A stretch of DNA of 61,282 nt from CAJXSD01 sp964633145 (lineage in GTDB: Bacteria > Pseudomonadota > Alphaproteobacteria > Rhodobacterales > Rhodobacteraceae): positions 1 through 61,282 of the forward strand of contig CAZWFE010000011.1 in the NCBI GenBank assembly GCA_964633145.1. Direction: 5' to 3'. The translations under genes and the position numbers were made by a program. The notes below the pieces were generated by a model. That model had not been told where the DNA came from, searched no databases, and saw nothing but the letters and a program-made list of their open reading frames with translations. This document shows, piece after piece, positions 34,373 through 43,142 of this stretch; position 1 is the first letter of the stretch, and each line of letters starts with the position of its first letter.

Positions 34373-35059
34373 ATTCAAACTGTCACACTCAGTTTTTTCA
34401 GATTTGATAGCCTTGCTAGTAAAGTTTGGGCCTTTACGATGATGGGCTTTGCGCGCTTCTTTATGGGGCGGCATGAAAATTTGACCTTTTGGAAACTGCT
34501 TGGGTCCGGATCTGGTCAGGGCTTTACGCCTAAACCGAACTGGGGCGTTTATGCCATATTATGTGTCTGGACAGATCGCCCAAGTGCGGACCTTGGTTTA
34601 TCTAAATCGCTGTTTGGCCGCTATCGGGCGCATGCCAGCGAACATTATACCGTTTTCATGGCGCCAGTTGCGACACGCGGGCAGTGGTCTGGTTGCGAAC
34701 CGTTCCAGGTATCGCATCCCCCGATCGTTGGACCCGTGGCAGTGATGACGCGCGCCACGTTGAAACCGCGCGCTATTCCCAAATTTTGGAAAATGGAACC
34801 TTTGGTGTCTGCCTTGGTCGGGCAAAATGAGAATATGATTTTTAAAATTGGTTTGGGTGAAAAACCATTTTTACAGCAAATGACATTTTCGATCTGGCCT
34901 GATCTTGCGCCTATGGTTGCCTTTGCGCGCGGATGTGGGGCGCATGCGGATGCCATTTCACAGGTCCGCGCGAAAGATATGTTCGCCGAAGAACTCTATG
35001 CAAGGTTTGCAATCACGGGATCACATGGATCGTGGTCCGGTTGCGACCCCTTGGGATAA
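34373..35059 (+). CDS. crtA: Spheroidene monooxygenase, apparently starting at AUU
   Basis: A 228-aa heme-type monooxygenase that uses O2 to turn spheroidene into spheroidenone. The reading frame upstream of the first ATG (34439) encodes '(M)QTVTLSFFRFDSLASKVWA', the conserved CrtA N-terminus, and is preceded by AAAGGAG seven bases before an ATT at 34373. No ATG, GTG or TTG exists between this Shine-Dalgarno and the conserved residues. I therefore propose an AUU start. Using ATG 34439 would drop 22 residues. Other family marks: 'FWKLLGSGSGQGFTP' and the C-terminal 'GSHGSWSGCDP'. bchI follows after 9 nt. Confidence 0.85.
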   Translation: MQTVTLSFFRFDSLASKVWAFTMMGFARFFMGRHENLTFWKLLGSGSGQGFTPKPNWGVYAILCVWTDRPSADLGLSKSLFGRYRAHASEHYTVFMAPVATRGQWSGCEPFQVSHPPIVGPVAVMTRATLKPRAIPKFWKMEPLVSALVGQNENMIFKIGLGEKPFLQQMTFSIWPDLAPMVAFARGCGAHADAISQVRAKDMFAEELYARFAITGSHGSWSGCDPLG

Positions 35060-35068
35060 GGAATTGAA

Positions 35069-36073
35069 ATGAAACAGGTGTATCCATTTTCCGCCATTGT
35101 TGGCCAAGATGATATGAAGTTGGCGATGATTTTGACGGCGATTGATCCAAAAATCGGCGGAGTGCTGGTTTTTGGGGATCGCGGAACTGGCAAATCGACC
35201 GCAGTGCGTGGTTTGTCTGCTTTGTTGCCGAAAATTTCGGTTGTTCAGGGGTGCCCTGTAAATTCGGCGCATGGCCAAGATGTGCCGGAATGGGGGCCCA
35301 AGCTGGATGGTACAATAACGCAGATTTTAACGCCTGTTATTGACCTGCCTCTTGGTGTGTCCGAAGATCGCGTGACAGGCGCGTTGGATATTGAACGGGC
35401 CTTGATGGATGGCGTGAAAGCCTTTCAGCCTGGTTTGCTGGCCGCGGCCAATCGTGGATATTTATATATCGATGAAATCAACCTGCTCGAAGATCACATA
35501 GTGGATTTGTTGCTAGACGTTGCGCAATCTGGCGAAAATGTCGTGGAACGCGAAGGCATGTCAATCAAACACCCTGCGCGATTTGTGTTGATCGGATCCG
35601 GCAATCCAGAAGAGGGCGAATTACGCCCGCAACTGTTGGATCGCTTTGGGCTATCCGTTGACGTCGGATCCCCAAATACGATCCAAGATCGGGTCAGCGT
35701 GATCCGCCGTCGGGACGAATTTGACACAGACCCAGATGCGTTTTGCAAAACTTGGCGCGCCCAAGAACAAATCATCCAAGGGGCGATTATTTCTGCTCGG
35801 GAACGGATTGCTGGCATCGAGGTTTCAGACGATGTTTTAGAGTTCTGCGCCAAGCTTTGCATGCATCTTGGCAGTGACGGATTGCGCGGCGAATTGGCAT
35901 TGTTGCGCGCTGGGCGGGCATCTGCGGCATATCATCGTGACAATGCCGTCACTGTGGCGCACATTCACAATGTTGCGCCAATGGCGCTTAGCCACCGATT
36001 GCGGCGCGATCCATTGGACGAAGCAGGCAGCAGCGCGCGGGTAAAACGCGCATTGGATGCTGTTTTACAGTAA
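35069..36073 (+). CDS. bchI: Magnesium chelatase ATPase subunit I
   Basis: A 334-aa AAA+ ATPase that, as a hexamer with BchD, drives Mg insertion into protoporphyrin IX by BchH. Walker A GDRGTGKST lies at 36-44, Walker B 'YIDEINLL' near 132, and the arginine-finger region 'QLLDRFGLSVDV' near 188. Second gene of crtA-bchIDO. Its stop overlaps the bchD start by one base (TAATG). Confidence 0.96.
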   Translation: MKQVYPFSAIVGQDDMKLAMILTAIDPKIGGVLVFGDRGTGKSTAVRGLSALLPKISVVQGCPVNSAHGQDVPEWGPKLDGTITQILTPVIDLPLGVSEDRVTGALDIERALMDGVKAFQPGLLAAANRGYLYIDEINLLEDHIVDLLLDVAQSGENVVEREGMSIKHPARFVLIGSGNPEEGELRPQLLDRFGLSVDVGSPNTIQDRVSVIRRRDEFDTDPDAFCKTWRAQEQIIQGAIISARERIAGIEVSDDVLEFCAKLCMHLGSDGLRGELALLRAGRASAAYHRDNAVTVAHIHNVAPMALSHRLRRDPLDEAGSSARVKRALDAVLQ

Positions 36074-37737
36074 TGAACAAAACGGCATTTGATAACCTTG
36101 CCTTAGCGCTACAAATTGCCATCCGATGTCCTGATCAGTTTGGTGGTGTCATATTGCGTGCGCGCGCTGGACCGATGATGGATCGCTTGCGATCGCATTT
36201 GTCCCAAAACTTTCATCGTGCCGCGCGGGTGCATGGGGCAATGGATCGCACTGCTTTGGTGGGTGGGATTGATCCGATCGCCACCCTGCAACAGGGGGTT
36301 TTGGTGCGAACCTTGGGTATTTTGCGCAGGGCGGCATGGTTGAATATTCCTATGGCTGAACGTGCGCCCACCGCTTTGGTACATAGTTTGACCAGCCATA
36401 TCGATGCAAACCGTTGTCCCGCCGTAATCCTCTGGGACGAAGGCATCGATGAAGAGGCCGTGAGTGCCAGTTTGGCCGATAGATGTGCGTTTTATTTTGA
36501 TCTGACTGATCAAGTTCGCCTAGACGGTGAATTGTGTCTGCATGATTTGCCAAATGATCTGCCGCTGCACAGGGTTCAAATTTCAGACGACCAAATCACG
36601 GCATTGGTTGCTGTTGCCAGTCGCGGTGGAATAACCAGTTTGCGCCTGCCGCAGTTTGCTGTTCGGTTTGCCAAGTTACTTGCGCTTGTGGATGGGCGAT
36701 CCGTGACATGTGACACTGACATTGAAACGGCTGTTCTGACAATCCTTGCGCCCCGCATGGTCGAAATTCCCATGCCGGATCGTGACGCCGCCCCATCGGA
36801 ACAGCCACAGCCACAAGATGATGCTGCCAATGACGATGGCGACGATACAGCATCAGACGATTTGGCCCCATTATTGGACATGATGATTGCAGCGGTTCAG
36901 GCAAACCTGCCCAAGAACCTGTTAGAGCAAAGTTTGGGCCGCACCGGATCTGGGCGCGCCAATGCAGGTGCAGGTAAACGACAACGGTCGAATACCCTAG
37001 GCCGACCCAAACCATCAAGGGTTGGCAAGCCGGGATACGGCAAGCGTATCGATGTTCTGGCAACCCTGCGTGCAGCGGCCCCATGGCAAAAAATACGCCG
37101 GTCTGCGCGCCCTGATGCGACTGCGAAATTCATCATTTATCCAAGTGATATCCATGTGAAACAGTACGAAGTCCCATCCGAGCGGGTTGTCATTTTTGGT
37201 GTTGATGCATCGGGGTCCGCGGCGCTTGCGCGATTTGCCGAGGCCAAAGGCGCCATCGAAATCATGTTGGCCGATGCCTATGCCAAACGTGATTATGTGG
37301 CACTGGTCGGGTTTCGCGGACAAACAGCCGAGGTATTATTGCAGCCCACACGTTCCTTGGTGATGGCCAAAAAAACGCTGGCAGCCTTTGCTGGTGGGGG
37401 TGGAACGCCCTTGGCCATGGGTATGAAATGCGCCCTAGACATGGCGCAGAAATCCAAACGTGATGGGCGTACGCCGACTTTGGCCTTTTTGACGGATGGC
37501 AAGGCAAATATCGCACTGGATGGATCGGCCAATCGCGATGCCGCTATGACGGATGTTCATCAATTGGCAGGCATGACCAATCATTTGGGCGTGCAATCGA
37601 TTTTTATTGATGTTGGACGGCGACCAAATGCCAAATTGCAGCAGGTGGCGGCAACATCAGGATCGCAATATTTACCGTTACCACTGGCAGACGCACGCGC
37701 GGTTTCCAATGTTATTCGTGATTCAATGGTAGATTAG
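36073..37737 (+). CDS. bchD: Magnesium chelatase subunit D
   Basis: A 554-aa partner of BchI. The N-terminal AAA-like domain lacks a Walker A motif, as is usual. An acidic and Pro-rich linker spans about 236-265, and the C-terminal von Willebrand A domain has the metal-ion site DASGS at 378-382 with 'GGGGTPLAMG' near 440. It forms a ring platform for BchI. The start is coupled to the bchI stop. Confidence 0.95.
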   Translation: MNKTAFDNLALALQIAIRCPDQFGGVILRARAGPMMDRLRSHLSQNFHRAARVHGAMDRTALVGGIDPIATLQQGVLVRTLGILRRAAWLNIPMAERAPTALVHSLTSHIDANRCPAVILWDEGIDEEAVSASLADRCAFYFDLTDQVRLDGELCLHDLPNDLPLHRVQISDDQITALVAVASRGGITSLRLPQFAVRFAKLLALVDGRSVTCDTDIETAVLTILAPRMVEIPMPDRDAAPSEQPQPQDDAANDDGDDTASDDLAPLLDMMIAAVQANLPKNLLEQSLGRTGSGRANAGAGKRQRSNTLGRPKPSRVGKPGYGKRIDVLATLRAAAPWQKIRRSARPDATAKFIIYPSDIHVKQYEVPSERVVIFGVDASGSAALARFAEAKGAIEIMLADAYAKRDYVALVGFRGQTAEVLLQPTRSLVMAKKTLAAFAGGGGTPLAMGMKCALDMAQKSKRDGRTPTLAFLTDGKANIALDGSANRDAAMTDVHQLAGMTNHLGVQSIFIDVGRRPNAKLQQVAATSGSQYLPLPLADARAVSNVIRDSMVD

Positions 37738-37738
37738 C

Positions 37739-38581
37739 ATGCGTGTTGTGCCAACAAACTGGCCCTTTGCCGCGCATTCCAAACATATGCGCACGCGGCA
37801 TCATAATTGGCATGTTCAGCGGTTTGGTCAGGGGCCCAAGGTGTTGCTGATCCACGGCACAGGTGCTGCGACACACAGTTGGAAACCATTGATCGACTAT
37901 GCGCCAGATTGGGCCGACTATATGTTGATCGATTTGCCGGGTCATGGATATACAGACCGACCCAGATTGGGACAATCGTCGATTTCGGCCATAACAAACG
38001 GGCTTGAACAACTGCTTGCGCAAGAAGGTTTTCAGCCAGACTATGTTATGGGTCATTCTGCAGGTGCCGTGATTGCGGTGACTTTGGGACATCGGATGCA
38101 GATTGGGAATACGATCACGCTGAATGCGGCATTTTCTGAATTTTCAGGAATATTTGCGTCACTGTTCCCAATGGTGGCACGCACTATGTTGGTGGCCCCG
38201 TTTGTCAGCAGGTTATTGGCACATTTGGGCCGTGATCCCAGCGCAATAAAACGCATATTACAGCAAACAGGATCAATTATTCCGCAGCAACAGTTGGATT
38301 ATTATCATAGGTTGTTTGAAACGCGTGATCATATTCAGGGCACATTACAGCTGATGGCGGATTGGTCTGTTGGCGACTTTATCACACAGCTGCCCAGTTT
38401 GGGGCAAAACGTACATTTTATCACGGCTGCTAATGATCTGACGGTGTCACCGCAGGTATCAAAGGTATGGTTCGATCGATTACCCCATGCGCGCCTGACC
38501 CAGATACCAAGCGGGGGCCACTTGATCCAAGAAGAGGCCCCCGATTTAATATGGCATGCAGCCTTTGGCGATTGCAGCTAG
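37739..38581 (+). CDS. bchO: BchO, alpha/beta hydrolase of the Mg-chelatase operon
   Basis: A 280-aa alpha/beta hydrolase with an oxyanion segment 'LLIHGTGAATHSW' near 36-48, the nucleophile elbow GHSAG (Ser107) and 'GGHLIQEEAPD' near 260 with the likely catalytic His. BchO is a conserved member of bchIDO and is proposed to assist Mg-chelatase; its substrate is unknown. It starts one base after bchD and converges with hemA. Confidence 0.92.
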   Translation: MRVVPTNWPFAAHSKHMRTRHHNWHVQRFGQGPKVLLIHGTGAATHSWKPLIDYAPDWADYMLIDLPGHGYTDRPRLGQSSISAITNGLEQLLAQEGFQPDYVMGHSAGAVIAVTLGHRMQIGNTITLNAAFSEFSGIFASLFPMVARTMLVAPFVSRLLAHLGRDPSAIKRILQQTGSIIPQQQLDYYHRLFETRDHIQGTLQLMADWSVGDFITQLPSLGQNVHFITAANDLTVSPQVSKVWFDRLPHARLTQIPSGGHLIQEEAPDLIWHAAFGDCS

Positions 38582-38588
38582 ATCAATT

Positions 38589-39803
38589 CTAGGCCACTGC
38601 CTGCGCAATCGCGCATTTTTTCCACAAAACCGTCATCGCAAAGATCAGGTGTTCGATATCTTGATCCGTATGCACCGGCGACGGGGTAAAGCGTAAGCGT
38701 TCGGTCCCTTTGGGAACGGTGGGGTAATTGATGGGCTGCACGTAAATTCCATAGTCACACATCAAAATATCGGCCAGTTCACGACATTTGACAGGGTCTT
38801 TGATCATCACTGGGATAATATGGCTGTCATTCATCAGGTGGGGAATGCCTGCACGATCCAAGCCTTGGCGCAATTTCGCAACTTGGCGTTTGTGCTGGTC
38901 ACGTTCGGCTTGCGATGTTTTCAGGTGGCGGACACTGGCCCGCGCACCGGCCGCAACGGCCGGGGGCAGCGCGGTTGTGAAAATAAAGCCGCTGGAAAAC
39001 GATCTGATAAAGTCACACAATGCCGTCGAGCCGGTGATATAACCGCCCATCACGCCAAATGCTTTGCCCAAGGTGCCCTCGATCAATGTGATCCGATGGG
39101 CCAATCCTAATTGCTCGGACAGTCCACCGCCGCGCGGACCATAAAGGCCAACGGCATGCACTTCGTCCAGATAGGTCATTGCGCCGTGTTTATCAGCGAC
39201 ATCTAGGATGCGTTCCATGGGGCACATATCGCCATCCATCGAATAGACCGATTCAAAGGCCACCAATTTGGGGACATCTGGTCCATATTGCGATAATTTG
39301 CGATCCAAATCTTCGGGATCATTGTGGTTCCATATGACTTTCTCGGCGCGGGAATGGCGGATGCCTTCGATCATGCTGGCATGGTTCAACGCATCTGAAA
39401 AAATCACCAGTCCCGGAATTTTGGCACCCAAGGTTCCCAGCGCCGCCCAATTTGATACATAGCCCGAGGTAAACAGCAACGCGGCCTCTTTGCCATGCAA
39501 ATCGGCCAATTCACGTTCCAGCAGGCGGTGTTCATGGGTATTGCCCGAAATGTTGCGTGTGCCACCTGCGCCGCAGCCGGTGCGTTGCAGTGTTTCGGTC
39601 ATAGCATTGATCACCGTGGGGTGTTGGCCCATGCCCAGATAGTCATTGGAACACCAGACTGTGACATTATCAGGCGAGGTATCGCAGTAACTTTGCGCTT
39701 TGGGGTATTTCCCGCACTCACGCTCTAATTCTGCAAAAACACGATAATTCCCATCCTGTTTTAATTGGTCAAGTTGGTTTTGAAAAATAGCGTCAAAATC
39801 CAT
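38589..39803 (-). CDS. hemA: 5-aminolevulinate synthase
   Basis: A 404-aa PLP enzyme condensing glycine and succinyl-CoA, the alphaproteobacterial entry to tetrapyrroles. The PLP Lys is Lys247 in 'EGTLGKAFG', with 'YLDEVHAVGLYG' near 211-222 holding the conserved Asp and His. GGGAGG precedes the ATG at 39803, which overlaps the puhE 3' end by 11 nt; the longer frame from 39878 runs backwards into puhE and is rejected. Being inside the PGC, it is probably the photosynthesis-dedicated copy; a second ALAS gene may exist elsewhere. Confidence 0.95.
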   Translation of the reverse strand: MDFDAIFQNQLDQLKQDGNYRVFAELERECGKYPKAQSYCDTSPDNVTVWCSNDYLGMGQHPTVINAMTETLQRTGCGAGGTRNISGNTHEHRLLERELADLHGKEAALLFTSGYVSNWAALGTLGAKIPGLVIFSDALNHASMIEGIRHSRAEKVIWNHNDPEDLDRKLSQYGPDVPKLVAFESVYSMDGDMCPMERILDVADKHGAMTYLDEVHAVGLYGPRGGGLSEQLGLAHRITLIEGTLGKAFGVMGGYITGSTALCDFIRSFSSGFIFTTALPPAVAAGARASVRHLKTSQAERDQHKRQVAKLRQGLDRAGIPHLMNDSHIIPVMIKDPVKCRELADILMCDYGIYVQPINYPTVPKGTERLRFTPSPVHTDQDIEHLIFAMTVLWKKCAIAQAVA

Positions 39804-40611
39804 GGAAATCCTCCCTCTTGAATGATTTGTTTTTTGATTGTTTGGGTGTGGGCAGCATCCACCGCCACAGTTTGGCATCTGGCACGGGCAAAACCATGAC
39901 CCAGTGTTCTAGCAAGGCCAATGCTGTCATAGCTGACAACAGCGTAAACCCGATTTGATCGCCAATCGCGTCCACCGCATAAAGGCGTTCCAACCAACAG
40001 GCCAAGGCAAAGGCCAAGCCTGATGTTGACACGGGGAAAAACCAGTTGATTGACGAAATACGAAAATGGCTGGTCAAATGGCGCATGGCTTGGGGGACAA
40101 ATTCGATGTTGATGCGCGGTACCCCGAAAAACAGGTTCAGTTTGGCACTGATGCGTGCGAAATACAGGATATAGTAAATCCACAGGCCAAACCGGTTTTC
40201 TGCGCCCCATGTCACCCAAGTCAGCGCAATCCCTGCTGCAAGCAGTAGCATTTCGTGATAGGCAACGGTGCCCCACGCGCGTATGAACCGTTCCCATTCT
40301 GAAATACCCGTTGGACATTCGGATCCGACTGGTCCTGTGATCACACCACTTAGAAAGCTGATTTCGATCCAGCCCCAGAATACCAAGACGCAAAAAAACG
40401 CAACATAGACCTGCGCTGTTGTGTTTTCGACAATTGCCGCGTTGTAAAATAATCCCGCCACAAATACGGCAGGCAGGCTGGCCAAACACAGGCCAACCCG
40501 TCGTGCCAATGGCGCGGGGTCAAACAGACGGATCATGACCAAAATGGCACCGGTGAAAAACCACCAGCCAAAGGTCGCAATCGTTGCTGCTATGCCCCAG
40601 TTTTCCAGCAT
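39793..40611 (-). CDS. puhE: PuhE, photosynthetic complex putative assembly protein
   Basis: A 272-aa polytopic membrane protein with about seven hydrophobic segments, the length of Rhodobacter PuhE (orf274). 'YILYFARISAKLNLFFGVP' near 150-168 and 'PVPDAKLWRWMLP' near 243-255 are characteristic. In R. capsulatus PuhE influences bacteriochlorophyll production and reaction-centre assembly. It starts at the acsF stop (1-nt overlap) and overlaps hemA by 11 nt. Confidence 0.92.
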   Translation of the reverse strand: MLENWGIAATIATFGWWFFTGAILVMIRLFDPAPLARRVGLCLASLPAVFVAGLFYNAAIVENTTAQVYVAFFCVLVFWGWIEISFLSGVITGPVGSECPTGISEWERFIRAWGTVAYHEMLLLAAGIALTWVTWGAENRFGLWIYYILYFARISAKLNLFFGVPRINIEFVPQAMRHLTSHFRISSINWFFPVSTSGLAFALACWLERLYAVDAIGDQIGFTLLSAMTALALLEHWVMVLPVPDAKLWRWMLPTPKQSKNKSFKREDFHGF

Positions 40612-41708
40612 CAGTAACAGGGCTCAAGCCGGGTTACGGATGGGACATCGTGGCGTTTAGTCGGGATCAAGAATAATGTGACAAACGCCTTGGCCGCGCG
40701 CAATCGCGCCGACATCGCAGCAATTTTTGCACCTGATTTTTCAGCCGTTGCCAAATCAACATTCGCCGCCTGCAATTTTTTCAGGGTTGGTAACCATTTC
40801 GGGCTATCAATATCCAATGTGATTGGGAAAATTTGCTTGCTCAGCTCGGATGTTTTTGTGAACACCTCATGGGCATACCAATCGGTATCGACACCCAATG
40901 CCTGATGAAATGCTGGACGCTGATGATCGCGAATATACATCGTGGCATAGACGGCCGTTAGGAAAAATTTGATCCACCACACATTATGGCCGCGGGTCAA
41001 TTTCGGATCCGTTTTCATCAGCAGGGCAAAGGCTTCGCCGTGCGAAAATTCATCATTGCACCATTCTTGGAACCACTTGAATATCGGGTGGAACCGATGT
41101 TCTGGATGTTTTTCAAGATGCCGGAAAATGGTGATGTAGCGTGCGTAGCCAATTTTTTCCGACAGATATGTGGCGTAATAAATGAATTTGGGCCGGAAAT
41201 AGGTGTATTTTTTCTTTTGCGTCAAAAACCCTAGGTTTACGGCCACGCCAGCTTCGCGCAGGGCGTCGTTGATGAACCCGGCATGGCGCGCTTCGTCGCG
41301 GGCCATTAATTGAAACAGCTGGGTGATTTCATGGTTTGACCCACGTCGTTTCATTTCTTTGTACAACACACAGCCGGAAAATTCGGCGGTACAGGAACTG
41401 ATTAGGAAATCGATAAATTCCTTGCGCAGTTCGGGGTCCATTCCGTCCCAGTCCACCTTATCCCAATCGGCATTTTTCTTGAAATGCCCTTTGTTCGGGT
41501 CAGATAGCATCTGGGCAATCAGCGGATCCCATTCATCGCGAATATGTTCGACGTTGATTGCGTCCAGTTCGTCAAAATTCGTGGTGTAAAACCGCGGGGT
41601 CAGCAATGTATCCTGCATGGCAACAGCGGTGGCTGTGTCGCTGTCAAATTTCTCTTGGATACTTAGGGCCTCTTCGGCGGTGGCGGCGTCAGCAGAATGC
41701 ATGTTCAT
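40611..41708 (-). CDS. acsF: Mg-protoporphyrin IX monomethyl ester oxidative cyclase
   Basis: A 365-aa diiron monooxygenase that forms ring E of chlorophyll using O2. Metal-binding blocks include 'EFSGCVLYKEMKRR' near 110-123, 'DEARHAGFINDALRE' near 135-149 and 'DEFSHGEAFALL' near 220-231. The ATG at 41708 has AGGAGG seven bases upstream and overlaps the preceding small gene by four bases. Together with the lack of bchE in the window this marks an O2-dependent route. Confidence 0.95.
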   Translation of the reverse strand: MNMHSADAATAEEALSIQEKFDSDTATAVAMQDTLLTPRFYTTNFDELDAINVEHIRDEWDPLIAQMLSDPNKGHFKKNADWDKVDWDGMDPELRKEFIDFLISSCTAEFSGCVLYKEMKRRGSNHEITQLFQLMARDEARHAGFINDALREAGVAVNLGFLTQKKKYTYFRPKFIYYATYLSEKIGYARYITIFRHLEKHPEHRFHPIFKWFQEWCNDEFSHGEAFALLMKTDPKLTRGHNVWWIKFFLTAVYATMYIRDHQRPAFHQALGVDTDWYAHEVFTKTSELSKQIFPITLDIDSPKWLPTLKKLQAANVDLATAEKSGAKIAAMSARLRAAKAFVTLFLIPTKRHDVPSVTRLEPCY

Positions 41709-42001
41709 AACGTGACCTCCTCTGAAAATGAAAATTCGCACAGCTCCATCACTTCGAAATCGCCGGTCAGGCGGGTCCAAAGCCGTTCAAGTGCGCTGGC
41801 GCGTATGATCGTGGCATCGCGATCGGCCGTCACGATTTCACCAAAGGGGGCCATGATTTCGGGGCCCTCTACCTTGACTTCGTCACCTGGATAGATGACG
41901 GCCCCATTGTTAAATCGAACATGGGCATGCAGGCTTTCGAATTTGTGACTGATCTCTACCGTGCAGGGGGCATGTTCAATCGAGCGCGTTAATATTCCCA
42001 T
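41705..42001 (-). CDS. Conserved small protein between puhC and acsF, function unknown
   Basis: A 98-aa soluble protein, start supported by AAAGGAG six bases upstream. It overlaps puhC by 26 nt and acsF by four (ATGA), so it is a genuine coupled gene. The sequence is beta-rich with 'FNNGAVIYPGDEVKVEGPEI' near 30-49, reminiscent of small barrel folds, but I know no named family. A gene of this size at this place is usual in Rhodobacteraceae PGCs. A role as AcsF accessory subunit is possible only by context. Confidence 0.75.
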   Translation of the reverse strand: MGILTRSIEHAPCTVEISHKFESLHAHVRFNNGAVIYPGDEVKVEGPEIMAPFGEIVTADRDATIIRASALERLWTRLTGDFEVMELCEFSFSEEVTL

Positions 42002-42473
42002 TTAAGGCTCCTTTGGTTCCAGTGGCTACAAGTTTGGCAAAGGCACGGGCATTATCCGCGCCAAAGCCCATTAAATCAGCGGACCAACCTGTGCTGGGAT
42101 CACTGACTGAAAGTCGTCCATTTTCGCGCCAGATCACATCGACTGGCCCGTTCAAATCCACACCGCGTTTGCCGCGTTCACGGTCCAAAACGCGTCCAAC
42201 ACCGGAAATAAATCCGCCCTGTTCTGGGGCTAAATCGGCGATCACGCTGCCATTTGTGTCCAACACGCGGACTGATCCGCTCATATCAGCGGACAGAAAA
42301 ATGCGGATTTGCGCCGATATTGGCGCGTCTGTTGGTTGCGCCGATGGGGCCCGTCCGGACCACACGGCAATACACACAATCCCCAAAACCGCGACAACCA
42401 ATCCAACCAAAGCGCGCAGGGCAGCTTTGGGAATTAATTCAGAGGCTTGGTCGGTTTGGGATATATGTGTCAT
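41976..42473 (-). CDS. puhC: PuhC, photosynthetic complex assembly protein
   Basis: A 165-aa protein with a cytoplasmic N-terminus, one transmembrane helix (residues about 20-42) and a periplasmic domain containing 'RIFLSADMSGSVRVLDTNG' near 57-75, the typical PuhC block. PuhC is needed for efficient reaction-centre/LH1 assembly in R. capsulatus (orf162b). It lies 12 nt downstream of puhB. Confidence 0.92.
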   Translation of the reverse strand: MTHISQTDQASELIPKAALRALVGLVVAVLGIVCIAVWSGRAPSAQPTDAPISAQIRIFLSADMSGSVRVLDTNGSVIADLAPEQGGFISGVGRVLDRERGKRGVDLNGPVDVIWRENGRLSVSDPSTGWSADLMGFGADNARAFAKLVATGTKGALNGNINALD

Positions 42474-42485
42474 GTGTTTGTCCGA

Positions 42486-43130
42486 TCAGCTGGCTTGGGG
42501 GTTTAGGTGTGCAAAATCAGCATCGAACTGCGTTTGCGCGTTATGTTGTTTGATGTTCGAATGTGCCGCTTTGGCCAAAATGCCGGCCACGTTTTGTGCG
42601 TCGTCGATCGCGCGTAAACAGGGCTGGGTTTTCGCAAAATGCCAGGGCCGCGCATGGGGCCATAACACAAGGAATGAAAACCGTGTCTCGCCTTTGGTGA
42701 TCAGGGCGATGTTGCCTTGTCCATTCTTTGTCAATCCAAGTGCCGCGTTTTCCAATTGGCTAAATGGGATATTTAACGTCACAGTCAGTGCCGCGCCGAT
42801 CCGCATCGCAACACGTTTGTTTGTGATCGTATAGACGGTACACCGCGCCTGAATGACAGCGGTGATAATCAACAATCCGCCTACGATTGCGCCTAGGATC
42901 AAAAATGGGGTCGATATTGATGCAGCACGCGTGGTTGGCATTAGATCGATGGCAGAAATAAACCGCCATCCCGCCAGCAAAGCAAAGTACCCCATGACCC
43001 ACCAAAAATTCAGAGAATCCTTGGTCAGCGCCCAAATATTGGGGCGCCCTTGCCATAATATTTCCTCACCTTGTGGTAAGTTTTCTGGCAGACCGGGGAT
43101 CGGTTCGAACTGAAAATCGTCGTGTGACAT
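42486..43130 (-). CDS. puhB: PuhB, reaction centre assembly factor
   Basis: A 214-aa membrane protein, exactly the length of R. capsulatus PuhB (orf214). Two to three hydrophobic helices lie between about 38 and 95, and the following bPH2-like domain contains 'YTITNKRVAMRIGAAL' near 100-115. PuhB dimers assist assembly of PuhA-containing reaction centres. It follows puhA by 12 nt. Confidence 0.92.
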   Translation of the reverse strand: MSHDDFQFEPIPGLPENLPQGEEILWQGRPNIWALTKDSLNFWWVMGYFALLAGWRFISAIDLMPTTRAASISTPFLILGAIVGGLLIITAVIQARCTVYTITNKRVAMRIGAALTVTLNIPFSQLENAALGLTKNGQGNIALITKGETRFSFLVLWPHARPWHFAKTQPCLRAIDDAQNVAGILAKAAHSNIKQHNAQTQFDADFAHLNPQAS

Positions 43131-43142
43131 GGGGTCTTTTCC

